Origin: Setoptus koraiensis
Taxonomy: Eukaryota; Arthropoda
Assembly (NCBI GenBank): GCA_048013815.1
Contig: CM106585.1
Location: 17,732,001 to 17,796,000 of the forward strand
DNA: 64,000 nt
Direction: 5' to 3'
Shown: piece after piece, positions 20,700-30,621 of the stretch
Numbering within the stretch: position 1 is the stretch's first letter
Layout of the letters: every line of letters starts with the position of its first letter
Position numbers and translations under genes: made by a program
The notes under the pieces: generated by a model
Told to the model about the DNA's origin: nothing
What the model saw: the letters and a program-made list of their open reading frames with translations, nothing else
Databases searched by the model: none

Positions 20700-22926
20700 T
20701 AGTAATATTCCTGATTTGTTCGCTAATGCAACAAGGCGAAGTTTTTTTAAAGATGTAATAAACTGTTCTGTGGCCGCCATTAATTCAATTGAGGTACCAT
20801 TACAACTTATGGGAAATCTATGGAATGTGACTCCGAAAAACTTGGACGCATACTTGACCGTTCATCAAGAGGACTTCCAACGGAATCAAATAGTGTTTAC
20901 CTTTCATGATTTTCCTCGTTTGTCATCGAAGAATTCATCTCGACCTTTAAACGAATTCCACCCTGTTGATAGAAGATACATAGCGGGCGTTGCACTATGG
21001 GCAATACCACCACTTTTATTGATGATGATTAGTTTCATAGCGATAGTTATATTTAGTAGATATGAATTGTATAACGTACCTGATTATAGAATATTGAAAA
21101 AATTCAAGACAGTAGGTTTGAGAAAAAAACTTATTGAGATTGTTGCAGGAAAGAAGGGATTAGATCTAGAGGACTTAAGTCCATCAATCTTAACAGACAT
21201 TGAACTCAACCGGGGTCCATCTACTTTCTTTTTGCCAATATTATCATTATTGTCAGTTGTGCTTGCTATTGCTGTTCTCATAGGTAGCTTCCAAATGCAA
21301 TATGCGGTGCACCAAGTCCGTGAAGATTTCAAAAAATTATCAGTAATAACCACTGAAATTCAATCCAATGTCAGCTATTTCAAGAAAGAATTTTCAGATT
21401 CAGCCCAACAGATTCAGACAGTTTGCGCAGATTCATTCATAAACTTGTGCCTCAGTATGGATTCTAAAGTAATTGCTGCCAATAAAACCATGTTTGTCTA
21501 CCTGGACATATTTGATGCATATGCAACTTGGGTCATGAAGGATCTATTAGAGTACATGGCAGACTCATTTGTGGGTGTGGATAGACTTAGATTTCCAGTG
21601 ACTTTATTTTTTGTTATGATTGTAATAACAATGAATGTTGTACTTATTTATGGAATACTCTATACGACCACTTATGATATTATAAGACTGCACAGCTTCT
21701 TTGGTTCTGTTGCCATGTTCATTGGGTATGTTTCATGCTCAATATTTTTGGTTTTAATAATATTCGGCTCGGATTTTTGCACCAACCCGGAAAAATATTT
21801 CATATCATTCACTAGCCCAGCATATCCCTGGCAAGCTGAATTCTTCATATATTTCGCACATTGCAATCCTAATGCTGAGTGCGATATTCAAGAAATTGAA
21901 ATTTTGAAGTCTATCAAAAAATATCTCGTTCCAGTCGCTAATGTATTATCAGCCTGCACTCCGATTTGTACAGGAAGCTTCACACCTAACGTGTGCAAGG
22001 CAACCGTTATTTTCAGCAACTTAATGAAAGGTTTCACTACCGCACTGAAGAACATTATGAATCATGTTTGTTGTGATCCCATACATGCGCTTTATGTTGA
22101 TGTAGCCTCTAGTCTTTGTGACACTATGATTACAGGGGTCTATATCAGCTTAATAACAACTTTGATAAGTGCTGTATTTTACACAGTTTTTGCCATAGTA
22201 TCAAGTCAATTGTATATAGCACTGCAGAAGCAAGAATCAGCAATCAAATCTGAATTAAAACAAATTGAGAGATTGGCCCAAGCCGAAATTAGCGGCCCAT
22301 CAGATGAACCTGTTGATGTACCCGATGGCGATCCAGAGAAGGCAACGAAAACAATCAAAAGAGCAATTAATCTACCTAGGAAATACCCACAAATAGGACT
22401 GCCGCCTCTCATAGCGAGTTTCGCCAAGCACTCGTTTTTGTCTTTAGACAGAGGACAAAGACAATTTGTTGTGACAAATCGACCCCCAAAAAGAAGGAAA
22501 AGAAATAAATACTTGGTGAACCTGTTTACTGGTCACAAGCGTGCTAACTTGATTCCAACGCCCCAACCAATCGATGATCACGAGCCACCGCTCAAGCGTC
22601 CGAAATCCCTGAAACAAAGGATGGGACTAGAGATCGCGAAAACAGAGAGATCGGCCAAGTTAGGAAGGCCCGGATCTCCTCCCGACGAGGGCCCCAAATC
22701 ACCAGGTGCCGATGAAAAATCTCTCAGGAAGAGTGCCAAATCAAACAAAGGTGAAGCTAAGTCGCTCAGAAAGAGTGTTAAATCTATCAAATCTGGCCCT
22801 AAATCGGCTAAATCAAATAGGTCTATCAAATCGGGCCCTAAATCGGCTAAATCAAATAAGTCCTTCAAATCGGGTCGTAAATCGGCTAAATCAAAAAAGT
22901 CTATCAGATCGAAAACATCTATGTAA
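20686..22926 (+). CDS. Tweety-like (TTYH family) five-pass membrane protein with a Lys/Ser-repeat tail
   Basis: 746 aa. Membrane segments at about 98-124, 180-203, 303-326, 337-361 and 487-515 give the tweety layout, with two glycosylatable extracellular loops. The hallmark at the start of the second loop is present: GSDFCTNPEKY against SDFCSNPDPY in animal TTYH proteins. The Cys ahead of TM5 (SSLCDTM) also fits. Tweety proteins are membrane proteins linked to anion conductance or lipid handling. After TM5 there is a 230-residue basic cytoplasmic tail whose last 80 residues are repeats of KSAKSNKSIKSGP type, which I do not know from other tweety proteins. It lies between the DCST1-like and DCST2-like genes. 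Confidence 0.77.
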   Translation: MTQTDSNIPDLFANATRRSFFKDVINCSVAAINSIEVPLQLMGNLWNVTPKNLDAYLTVHQEDFQRNQIVFTFHDFPRLSSKNSSRPLNEFHPVDRRYIAGVALWAIPPLLLMMISFIAIVIFSRYELYNVPDYRILKKFKTVGLRKKLIEIVAGKKGLDLEDLSPSILTDIELNRGPSTFFLPILSLLSVVLAIAVLIGSFQMQYAVHQVREDFKKLSVITTEIQSNVSYFKKEFSDSAQQIQTVCADSFINLCLSMDSKVIAANKTMFVYLDIFDAYATWVMKDLLEYMADSFVGVDRLRFPVTLFFVMIVITMNVVLIYGILYTTTYDIIRLHSFFGSVAMFIGYVSCSIFLVLIIFGSDFCTNPEKYFISFTSPAYPWQAEFFIYFAHCNPNAECDIQEIEILKSIKKYLVPVANVLSACTPICTGSFTPNVCKATVIFSNLMKGFTTALKNIMNHVCCDPIHALYVDVASSLCDTMITGVYISLITTLISAVFYTVFAIVSSQLYIALQKQESAIKSELKQIERLAQAEISGPSDEPVDVPDGDPEKATKTIKRAINLPRKYPQIGLPPLIASFAKHSFLSLDRGQRQFVVTNRPPKRRKRNKYLVNLFTGHKRANLIPTPQPIDDHEPPLKRPKSLKQRMGLEIAKTERSAKLGRPGSPPDEGPKSPGADEKSLRKSAKSNKGEAKSLRKSVKSIKSGPKSAKSNRSIKSGPKSAKSNKSFKSGRKSAKSKKSIRSKTSM

Positions 22927-23196
22927 CAGCACAAATCAAAAGAATCAACGTAAAAATCTTATATATACTTAAGTAGTGTTGTAAAGTTGGTAAAAGATAA
23001 TCAAATCAATTGAATGAAAGACAACCGGACAACTAGCGATTAAGCACCGAGGTTTGAGGAGGCTACTTAATTGTTGACTAATGAATATCTGATCAGAATG
23101 GTCATACAGATAGAATGATAGTTGTTCTTTGATAGGTCTTGACTCTATTGTGTCCAGAAGTGTCCATATCGTGCACATATTGCACGAACTTCTCCA

Positions 23197-25563
23197 TTAG
23201 GTAGCCGATCCCTTTTCCGTTCTATTGCACCGTAGACAATTCGATATGGTGTGGACGACATGGTCAATGGCCTGGCGAGGTGTTGGCCAACGGTGATCTT
23301 TTATTTCATTAGAAGCTCGCGGTTTGCTTCCTTTATTAGAACCAATAGCCTGGGATTGATCTTTTCGCGACATCTGTGTAATTTCAGAGTTTAATTTACC
23401 ACTCTCTCTTTCGTTGTTGCGCTCCCTGGACATCAGTATCAGATTATATAAGAAAATAATTCTTTGTCGTTCTCTGTAAGGATAAAAGAAGGCACAAATT
23501 AAACGGCGCAATCTAAGAGAATAGATATTTAATTGATCCAATAGAAGGTAGGCAAGCACAACTAACAATAGTCTACAATAGAATGTATAGCTAGTTTGGT
23601 GAGGATTCGGTAGACATTTCTCTGTCGTTGTTGAAACATCTAATATGTAAAGGGAGTTAATATGACTCACAATTTTTCTCACTATTTCTGCCACACTGCC
23701 AGTTCCTTCAACTGTAACATTCACTTGATGTATTCCTGTTTGTCTAATAGAAACCATTGAATGCGATTTGACAGACAATAATATGGAGGCGAATAAGTTG
23801 TCCATATAGATTAGGCCTAATGCAAATACGGTCATCAATATAAACACCACTATGGATGTACGATTTTTGTCTGATTCCTCCTTGGTGCGACGACAGCACG
23901 AATACATCGACAAGTACAATTTATTCTCATCTTTTGTCAGTGGCAACACTGTTGGTCTTTTGAGGACCTTTCGTTTTGCATCTATCTGGCGAAAGTAGCC
24001 AGTTATGTAGATATTATCGTATCTGATTCTTGAGAGATATTTTCCATGATAAGAGTAGGCACTAATGAGAACACTGAGAAAAACAATGCTGGTGATAATG
24101 TTTATAAGCAATGTCAAAGAGTTGATGGTTGTATCTTTGGTTTGAAATAACGACTCTACAACGTCCAGAATAGAGTTTAAAGTGGAATTAAGAGGGCTAT
24201 CTGTCTGAACCTCAGTCAAGTTAGCTGATATTGAATCATTTTTTATGTTTTTACTTAATTGGGTGAGGTTACTTTTGGCTTGATTCATTTTAACAGTAAA
24301 ATGCAATCTACCATTTTGTGTTGCACCGAATTCACGGCTCAACTCACTGAGACCCTCCCGAACTCGACGAAATGCATTTGAGAAATCCGTGGAAAATTTT
24401 TGTTGTGTGTTAGTTGGATCTTTTTTTTCGTCAATTGTTAGCCCCAACATATTGCTTGAATTTTCCACATTACAGATTTGCCTCTGAGCGGCCTGTATGA
24501 GCCAAGCGCAAAAGTTTTCAGGTGTCACAAATGAACAAAATGGCACGGTCAATGCACTTCCCAACCATCCCAATGTAAGATAGCATGTCCGTCTTATTTC
24601 TTGTGATTGCATTATGCAACCATCTTTGGCCCGTTCAATCATTGCATGACATGTCAATTCTATATTAGTTTTGAATGAATTAGAGCCATCCAGTAGATTT
24701 TTAGTGGCGTTGGCTGACAGGAAAAATTTGTTTGAAATTGACGGAGGTAGGCCAATATCAGCTTGAAATTCAAGACTACGGTTTGCTAAATCGCCCTTGA
24801 CGCTCACATTGAATGCTTGGGCCAGCAAATCTTGCAGTGTCTGATTAAATAGAGCACCTTTATTGTTTACCGATTGATCGCTGTCCGGGAGCTTATTCTC
24901 TGTTGCTGTTACTGTTGTTGTTTCCATCGGCCATTGCACAGACTTCTGGCCAGGAGCTTCAATTTGTTTGTTAAGCACATTGAATAATTCAATGAGCTTG
25001 TCTGTTTCTTGTCCAATCTTAAGTAGATTTTCATGGTGGGATCCCACTAGAACCTCGGTCAACGGATTGAATATGAGTTTGATTCGTGCATTCAATTGTT
25101 GCACAATCATGAGGAAGACGCACTCAATAACACGAGCCGACTCGAGTGCATTTGAGGCCAAATGAGAGAAAGGATTTTTAATTAGTGAGGCGAATATAGA
25201 GGCCAGTATAAAATTTTGTCCAGCCAATCCTAGAATTGTTGGTATGATCAATATCGCTATAGTGCGCACGCTAATACAAAAGACAAACAATATGGTACAA
25301 ATAAGTACGAAAATCCCTCTGGCGAGCGTATGACCATCGTCTTTTTGTTTGGAAACTGCTGTAACGGACAGCATTTCTATTGACGGTATCACAACAATTT
25401 GCCATATCAACAAACTGAAGGCCAGCCCGTAGAATATTCTCGCTATGAGGCAGATGAACAATAAGCTAGAGTTGGCCAAAGTAAATCTTCGCACAAATTT
25501 AAACAACTTTTTCGCCTGTCTTGATATTTTATAATTAATGCTGCGGGCAGAATTGTTTGGCAT
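23197..25563 (-). CDS. DCST2-like: DCST2-like DC-STAMP-domain protein
   Basis: 788 aa, intact single exon with an ATG start. N-terminal membrane pairs, a long extracellular region with several Asn-glycosylation motifs and Cys (CYLTLGWLG, CSFVTPENFC), then more membrane segments. It ends in the DC-STAMP signature LICAFFYPYRERQRIIFLYN. No RING follows, as in DCST2 and unlike DCST1. The C-terminus is basic and Ser-rich (SNKGSKPRASNEIKD). In vertebrates DCST1 and DCST2 are neighbours and act together in sperm-egg fusion. Here they lie 3.6 kb apart on the same strand, with the tweety-like gene on the opposite strand between them. It is head-to-head with the kinase at 25998. Confidence 0.86.
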   Translation of the reverse strand: MPNNSARSINYKISRQAKKLFKFVRRFTLANSSLLFICLIARIFYGLAFSLLIWQIVVIPSIEMLSVTAVSKQKDDGHTLARGIFVLICTILFVFCISVRTIAILIIPTILGLAGQNFILASIFASLIKNPFSHLASNALESARVIECVFLMIVQQLNARIKLIFNPLTEVLVGSHHENLLKIGQETDKLIELFNVLNKQIEAPGQKSVQWPMETTTVTATENKLPDSDQSVNNKGALFNQTLQDLLAQAFNVSVKGDLANRSLEFQADIGLPPSISNKFFLSANATKNLLDGSNSFKTNIELTCHAMIERAKDGCIMQSQEIRRTCYLTLGWLGSALTVPFCSFVTPENFCAWLIQAAQRQICNVENSSNMLGLTIDEKKDPTNTQQKFSTDFSNAFRRVREGLSELSREFGATQNGRLHFTVKMNQAKSNLTQLSKNIKNDSISANLTEVQTDSPLNSTLNSILDVVESLFQTKDTTINSLTLLINIITSIVFLSVLISAYSYHGKYLSRIRYDNIYITGYFRQIDAKRKVLKRPTVLPLTKDENKLYLSMYSCCRRTKEESDKNRTSIVVFILMTVFALGLIYMDNLFASILLSVKSHSMVSIRQTGIHQVNVTVEGTGSVAEIVRKIVSHINSLYILDVSTTTEKCLPNPHQTSYTFYCRLLLVVLAYLLLDQLNIYSLRLRRLICAFFYPYRERQRIIFLYNLILMSRERNNERESGKLNSEITQMSRKDQSQAIGSNKGSKPRASNEIKDHRWPTPRQAIDHVVHTISNCLRCNRTEKGSAT

Positions 25564-25997
25564 TGTACATCGGCCAATCGTTAAAAATAGTTGCGAAGGA
25601 AGCTTGGAATTTCTTCTCGTGAATTACCACATTCACACCATAACCAGTGCAATTGCCTACATTCTGATGGTGAAGCCATCCCAGCAGACTCTCTTTTGAT
25701 ACTAAAAAACGAAATTATTCTTTGGATCAAGCCGCGCGCCCCTCAATTGTCTATAAGTCACCTTGTCGTCTATATCACGAGTCGCGTAAGTTATTTCTGA
25801 AATGTTTCTTCTCGCTTGCGGGCATATCTAAGTATTGATATAATCGTTGAATTTTTATTGTCCAATTGGACCATTTATTTGTGGATATTTTCACGATACA
25901 ATTTGATATATATTCTTTATCAATAAGAAGTAAAGGAATTCCATGAAAATATTACTATATTGCTGGCTGGTCAACTATCAGAGTGCAAGTGGCTTTT
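25564..25997. other. Divergent promoter region, DCST2-like / TSSK-like kinase
   Basis: 434 bp between opposite start codons. No TATA box is clear. Confidence 0.35.
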
Positions 25998-27500
25998 ATG
26001 GAGCCCAACAAGCAAATAACTAAGTCTAAACTGACCAGTGAGAGCTCGGAACAGGATGGCAAACAACAAAACAGCAACACTCAGGGTAAAGAAATTAAAT
26101 CATCGCCTACTCCTTTCTTTCCTTCTAGCACTATAAATGCTAGCAACGACCTTAATTTCGAAAGTTCTGCCACCGATAGCAATTTTTTGGTGGCACCTGC
26201 AGGTCCAAGCTCAAATGGTACAAAAAAGCCCACCTCCAAAAATAAGACTGCACACACTGTGAAGCCAGTTCAAACAATTATACCAACTTCCGTTTTTCAT
26301 CCAGTTGATGAGACAGACCATCAGCTACAACTGACACGTTCAATGCAACAACCATCTCAACAACTTAATCGATCGCTGATGCAGCCACCTCTGCATCAAG
26401 GGCAGCTGCAAAAACAGCAACAACTTCCTTCGCAAATGCAATCGAAATTGCAACCATCAAAACCAAAGTCACCACGCGCGCAACCAGCCCAAAAACAAAC
26501 TTCCGCCTCTTCAAAGTCGAGCTCCTCTGTAGGCCCGAATCAGATGCCCTCTATACCTATACATTCGCAAACATCGGGCCCGCCAATGTCTAAATTGCTA
26601 ACTCCGAAGCCTGCCCATCCTGCGGCTAATAAGCAACACTTGGATGTGCTTTGTCCGGCTGTCAAACGTATGGGCTACACATCTAATCCGCAAGAGACCA
26701 TTGGAGAGGGCGCTTTCAGTCGTGTCTACAGGGCCAGGAGTTCTTCCATTCCCAACAAGGATATAGCTGTGAAGATCGTACGCGTCGACGATCCAAATAT
26801 ACCACAAGCATGGAAGGATCACTCGATGAAGAGAGAACTGAAAATACTCAAGAAAGTCAAACATCCAAATGTGATTACCGTTTACGATGTTGTAAAAACA
26901 AGAACACGAATTTACATCTTTATGGATTTGGCCGCCACATCGGTGGCCAGCCATCTAGAGGCAACAGAGCAGCCGGCTAGCGAGCAGACAGCACAAACAT
27001 GGTTCGGAGGTATCTCTAATGCTATTGCCTATTTACATCAGTGTGAGATAGCCCATCGTGATATAAAAAATGAGAACATTTTAATTGATTCGCAAGGGAA
27101 CGCAAAATTAACAGATTTTGGTTTTGCCTGTTTCACCTTTGACAAAGTGAAAAAAAGTCAAATACTTGCTAAGACCTCCTGTGGAACTAAGGCCTACGTG
27201 GCACCTGAGGTATTTAATCCGCCGTACAATCCAAAAATCGCTGATGTTTGGTCTCTGGGAGTGTGTCTATTTGAGACAGTGACTCTGTTGCAACCATTTA
27301 GAGACGACCTACCGATAGCTGTGTTTGTAAAAAGACAGCTGGAAAAGGGTCTTGTTTTGACAAATCAAGTTAAAGAGAAATTAAGTGAGCCATTGTTAGA
27401 TTTGCTCAAAAAAACGATCGAGCCAAACGTGAATAAAAGATTGAGATCGGAAGCCTTACTGATCCATCCGTGGATAAGGTCAGCGAGATCCTCTCTGTAG
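25998..27500 (+). CDS. TSSK-like Ser/Thr kinase with a long Gln/Ser/Pro N-terminal extension
   Basis: 500 aa from ATG 25998 (MEPNKQ). The first ~210 residues are low complexity (Q, S, P, K). The kinase domain follows to the end: G-loop GEGAFSRVY, AVKIV, HRDIKNEN, DFG, a TSSK-like activation segment (KTSCGTKAYVAPEV) and DVWSLG, all intact. It looks closest to the testis-specific serine kinase group of CAMK kinases, which act in spermiogenesis and on flagellar proteins. The N-terminal extension is longer than in vertebrate TSSKs. Single exon, which is usual for TSSKs. One of three such kinases in the window. Confidence 0.85.
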   Translation: MEPNKQITKSKLTSESSEQDGKQQNSNTQGKEIKSSPTPFFPSSTINASNDLNFESSATDSNFLVAPAGPSSNGTKKPTSKNKTAHTVKPVQTIIPTSVFHPVDETDHQLQLTRSMQQPSQQLNRSLMQPPLHQGQLQKQQQLPSQMQSKLQPSKPKSPRAQPAQKQTSASSKSSSSVGPNQMPSIPIHSQTSGPPMSKLLTPKPAHPAANKQHLDVLCPAVKRMGYTSNPQETIGEGAFSRVYRARSSSIPNKDIAVKIVRVDDPNIPQAWKDHSMKRELKILKKVKHPNVITVYDVVKTRTRIYIFMDLAATSVASHLEATEQPASEQTAQTWFGGISNAIAYLHQCEIAHRDIKNENILIDSQGNAKLTDFGFACFTFDKVKKSQILAKTSCGTKAYVAPEVFNPPYNPKIADVWSLGVCLFETVTLLQPFRDDLPIAVFVKRQLEKGLVLTNQVKEKLSEPLLDLLKKTIEPNVNKRLRSEALLIHPWIRSARSSL

Positions 27501-28129
27501 AATAACTACTTGATTCCAGCTTTATTTTATTGAATACGAGTTGTTCGCTTGGGAGCCTCTTAGCGAGCAGAGCTGAATTGGATTCCTATTTATATTCTTC
27601 TGCCAATTTGTGATGCCAGAGAAGGAGATCCATCCAAAATTTACAGTGGCAGAGGCAGAATTCTGCTTCTTTCGACTTCGGCGTCTCTGGATTTTTCGCG
27701 TTGTTTTCTTACTCAGCTATCTGAACGTTGAGTTTAAATTTGATTTCAATGATGGTTTATACACTTGTAATTGAATCGAGTTTAGCGCTCAAGTGAGCCT
27801 CGAAAGTCTAGTAGTTGAGTTAGGACTAGAAACATATTTTCGGAATCGCTGAAAAATATTACAGTTTGGGGCCCATTTTCTCCCTTTATTGTATATACTG
27901 GATAAGAAAGTGGCCTTGCAAACTATCTGAGTCTCATCCACGGCGATCTGGTTCAATTTGAAATTGTTTTAATCCATCGACGCAAAGTATCTTTGCCGAT
28001 CAAATTTGATATTTCATCCCCAGGAAAATTTTAATCGGGAGATACGATCATCTACCTTGTTGGTCTTAGATAAATTGTACTATCACCTAAACAAAAAGTC
28101 CTGGACAAAAGTCGAAAAATAGTCAGCAA
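27501..28129. other. Convergent spacer
   Basis: About 630 bp between the kinase stop and the tetraspanin stop. No ORF or repeat of note. Confidence 0.3.
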
Positions 28130-29707
28130 TCATCTAGGCATTGTATGTGAGAATATTCCTTCGCTCTCTTCAAATAATTTGTAATATCTACAGATGAAAT
28201 GAAGAAGTGAAGCAGCTATTTTAGCTCCTATATATAAATATCCTGTGCCGTAGCTAATTGGATTTGAGTGGGCTCTATCGGTAATAATTGAATCCTTGCA
28301 CCCTTTTGGATGAACAAATATAGACGACATGTAGCAACCATTTCCTTTGTTTAATGCATTTCGGGCTGTTCCGCCTAAACAACAGAAATCAGGTAGTCTC
28401 TCCGATTCATTGACATCCGTTGTTGGTAGGGTATCTGGGAATGAAGTATCATAATAAGTAGAGCCTGACTTATCATGGTTTATTGTCTGCATCTCAATAT
28501 TATCTGAATCAACCTTGCCAACGGATTTCAACTGATTAGTATAAATTAGATAATCACTAGTACTCATTTTTTTATCTAACAATTCTTCTGGTATTATACC
28601 GTTGCCATAAGATAATTGAATCCTTTGCAAGTCATTGTTCTCTTCTATATTTTCGCTGTAAAAACCATTAGTTGATCCGGCTGATAATTGATCAAGCTTA
28701 TCTACCATGGGCACGATATACTGCTGATCAAACAATGGTGGCAATGTTGTAGATGACTCTTGAACGTTGTCGAAATTCCCATATTGAGCCGCTGCATCTG
28801 CTGACATTAGATCCATTTTTGGCTGAGTTGCAGTTTGAGTGAAATCGGTTGTAGAGTAGATTCCTGGTGCAAAAAAACTGTTTTGCTGCATTGATGTCAT
28901 AGTGTCTTCATATTTCCATGAAGAATTAACGCCTAACCAGTCTTCGGGAGAACTCCAACCACAACATCTTCTGTACAGATGCATATAGAATATTTCGCTA
29001 CACCCGTCTATACTATTGCACGATATGAGAGTATTGCGACGATGCATGAACTCCATGTATTGTTGCTTAAGGATTATATCCTCATATATATCTTCGAATG
29101 AACGAGTTTCATTATTACTATAGTTATGTGATTCGATTGGCTGCGATGATTCGTTTAATGGGGGTTGGAAACCTGTTGATTGTGTAGTGTTTCAAGAGAT
29201 AGAAGACACCAATCGACAGAAGAATTCGACAGGAAAAGATGACGATGGCGTTAGTTTTTTTTTTGTTCGATACAAAAATGTCACCAAGTAAAGAAAAAAT
29301 AAGGCTCTTAGTTTGTTCGAAAACCTATTTTTTAACTCACCTGAGACCCTCGTTTGATCTATGTTGGGACTAACCAATGATGATGCTGGTTTCTTCTGAT
29401 TTATAATTAGCATGATAAACAAAATAAATGTGCTAGATAATAGATTGATTGCATCATAATTGACATGTTTCTCTATGTAGCCCGACATGCAGCTTAATAC
29501 CATCATAGTTATTGCTAACCAATTAAGAAGCAACAATACTAAAAATAGACAACTAGCTAATATAAGATCACTGTCATCGTTAACTAGACCCTTATAAAGA
29601 GTATATGGTAGAGTTGCTACCAACAAGTGGGTACCAATAGTAATTTCGCATAAGGTTGTCATGGCTACCACGAAAGATAGTAAAAACATTATCCATGATG
29701 AGTCCAT
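28130..29707 (-). CDS. Tetraspanin with a greatly enlarged extracellular loop (two exons)
   Basis: Exon 1 is 29707-29341, from the first ATG (MDSSWIM). A 168-bp intron (GTGAGT...ACAG) follows, then exon 2 at 29172-28130. The junction restores frame as a Gly codon. Exon 1 gives TM1-TM3. Exon 2 opens the large loop with several N-glycosylation sites (NESS, NYSN, NETR) and then RCCGWSSPEDW, the CCG hallmark. It continues with roughly 200 residues before FCCLGG...GNGC and a short TM4. Ordinary large loops are about 80-130 residues; this one approaches 300. The cytoplasmic C-terminus is short, so unlike the other tetraspanin it has no Lys/Ser tail. Confidence 0.8.
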
Positions 29708-30621
29708 GATAATAGACGCCGAAAAGATAATATTTGATCTAGTAGCTGGACATAGTTGAAACACTGAGCTAATAGCGATAGATTCAGGCAAGTGCGAGAG
29801 GAATTCGATCAAACAAAGGCTCTCATCAATGCAAAAGACATTTCTCTTCTCCTTGCTACTGTGTTCCTTTATATTTGATCCTTTCCAATGGAATTCATCT
29901 ACATTTGAGTGAGTCAAAAGATTGATTTAGCTACCCCTCTTCAATGAAATGGACATCTAGATGGTAACTACATGTAGCTAATCAACTAGTCATCAGTGAA
30001 TTTAAACCCCCAATTTCACCTTACCAAACGACTGACACACGCTAAGATAATGACAAAAGCATGAATGTGAAATGATGAGTGGACGCGTGTATGAGTGCAG
30101 AAAATCAACATGTAAATCAATGATGCAACTTTTACATGAGGCAATAGACTATTCATTTGAGCCTAAATGACTATGTGTGAGAGAGGATGCAATCACAGTT
30201 TATTTGCAACTCGTGATGAGTTGCATTTCACGCGCTCTCAACTCAATCACTTGACATTTCGTCTGACATGTTGAACTAGATTTTTTTTCGATCTTTTTCT
30301 ATTGTTTGCTAAAAACGGCCAATAATCATCATCGATTATTGACTGGCAACGTGTTTTTTTTTTGTTATTCGCTCTACAGGCGATTTTGAGACAAACGACT
30401 CTAAAGATTGTATCTTGTTCCTGTAGTAATCGGATCATTTTGCCTTCCTCCTGTAGAGGACATTACAATCCACTTATTACAGTTATAACATAGTGCGTAT
30501 AATTATCGTTGTTCCAGTTATATGCATGAATAGGCTAATGAATTTAAAAGAAGACATAATATTGGTATGATGATAATATCAGTTTATTTAATGTGGACAA
30601 ATTGTTGATTGTATAGCTAAG
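29708..30621. other. Divergent spacer
   Basis: About 900 bp between the tetraspanin start and the KS-rich membrane protein start. No clear TATA box. A hydrophobic frame continues upstream of the tetraspanin ATG to 29917, but it begins without an ATG. Confidence 0.35.

Noticed and set aside
29708-29917. N-terminal extension of the second tetraspanin
   Set aside because: The frame is open but lacks an ATG, and the four membrane segments are complete without it.
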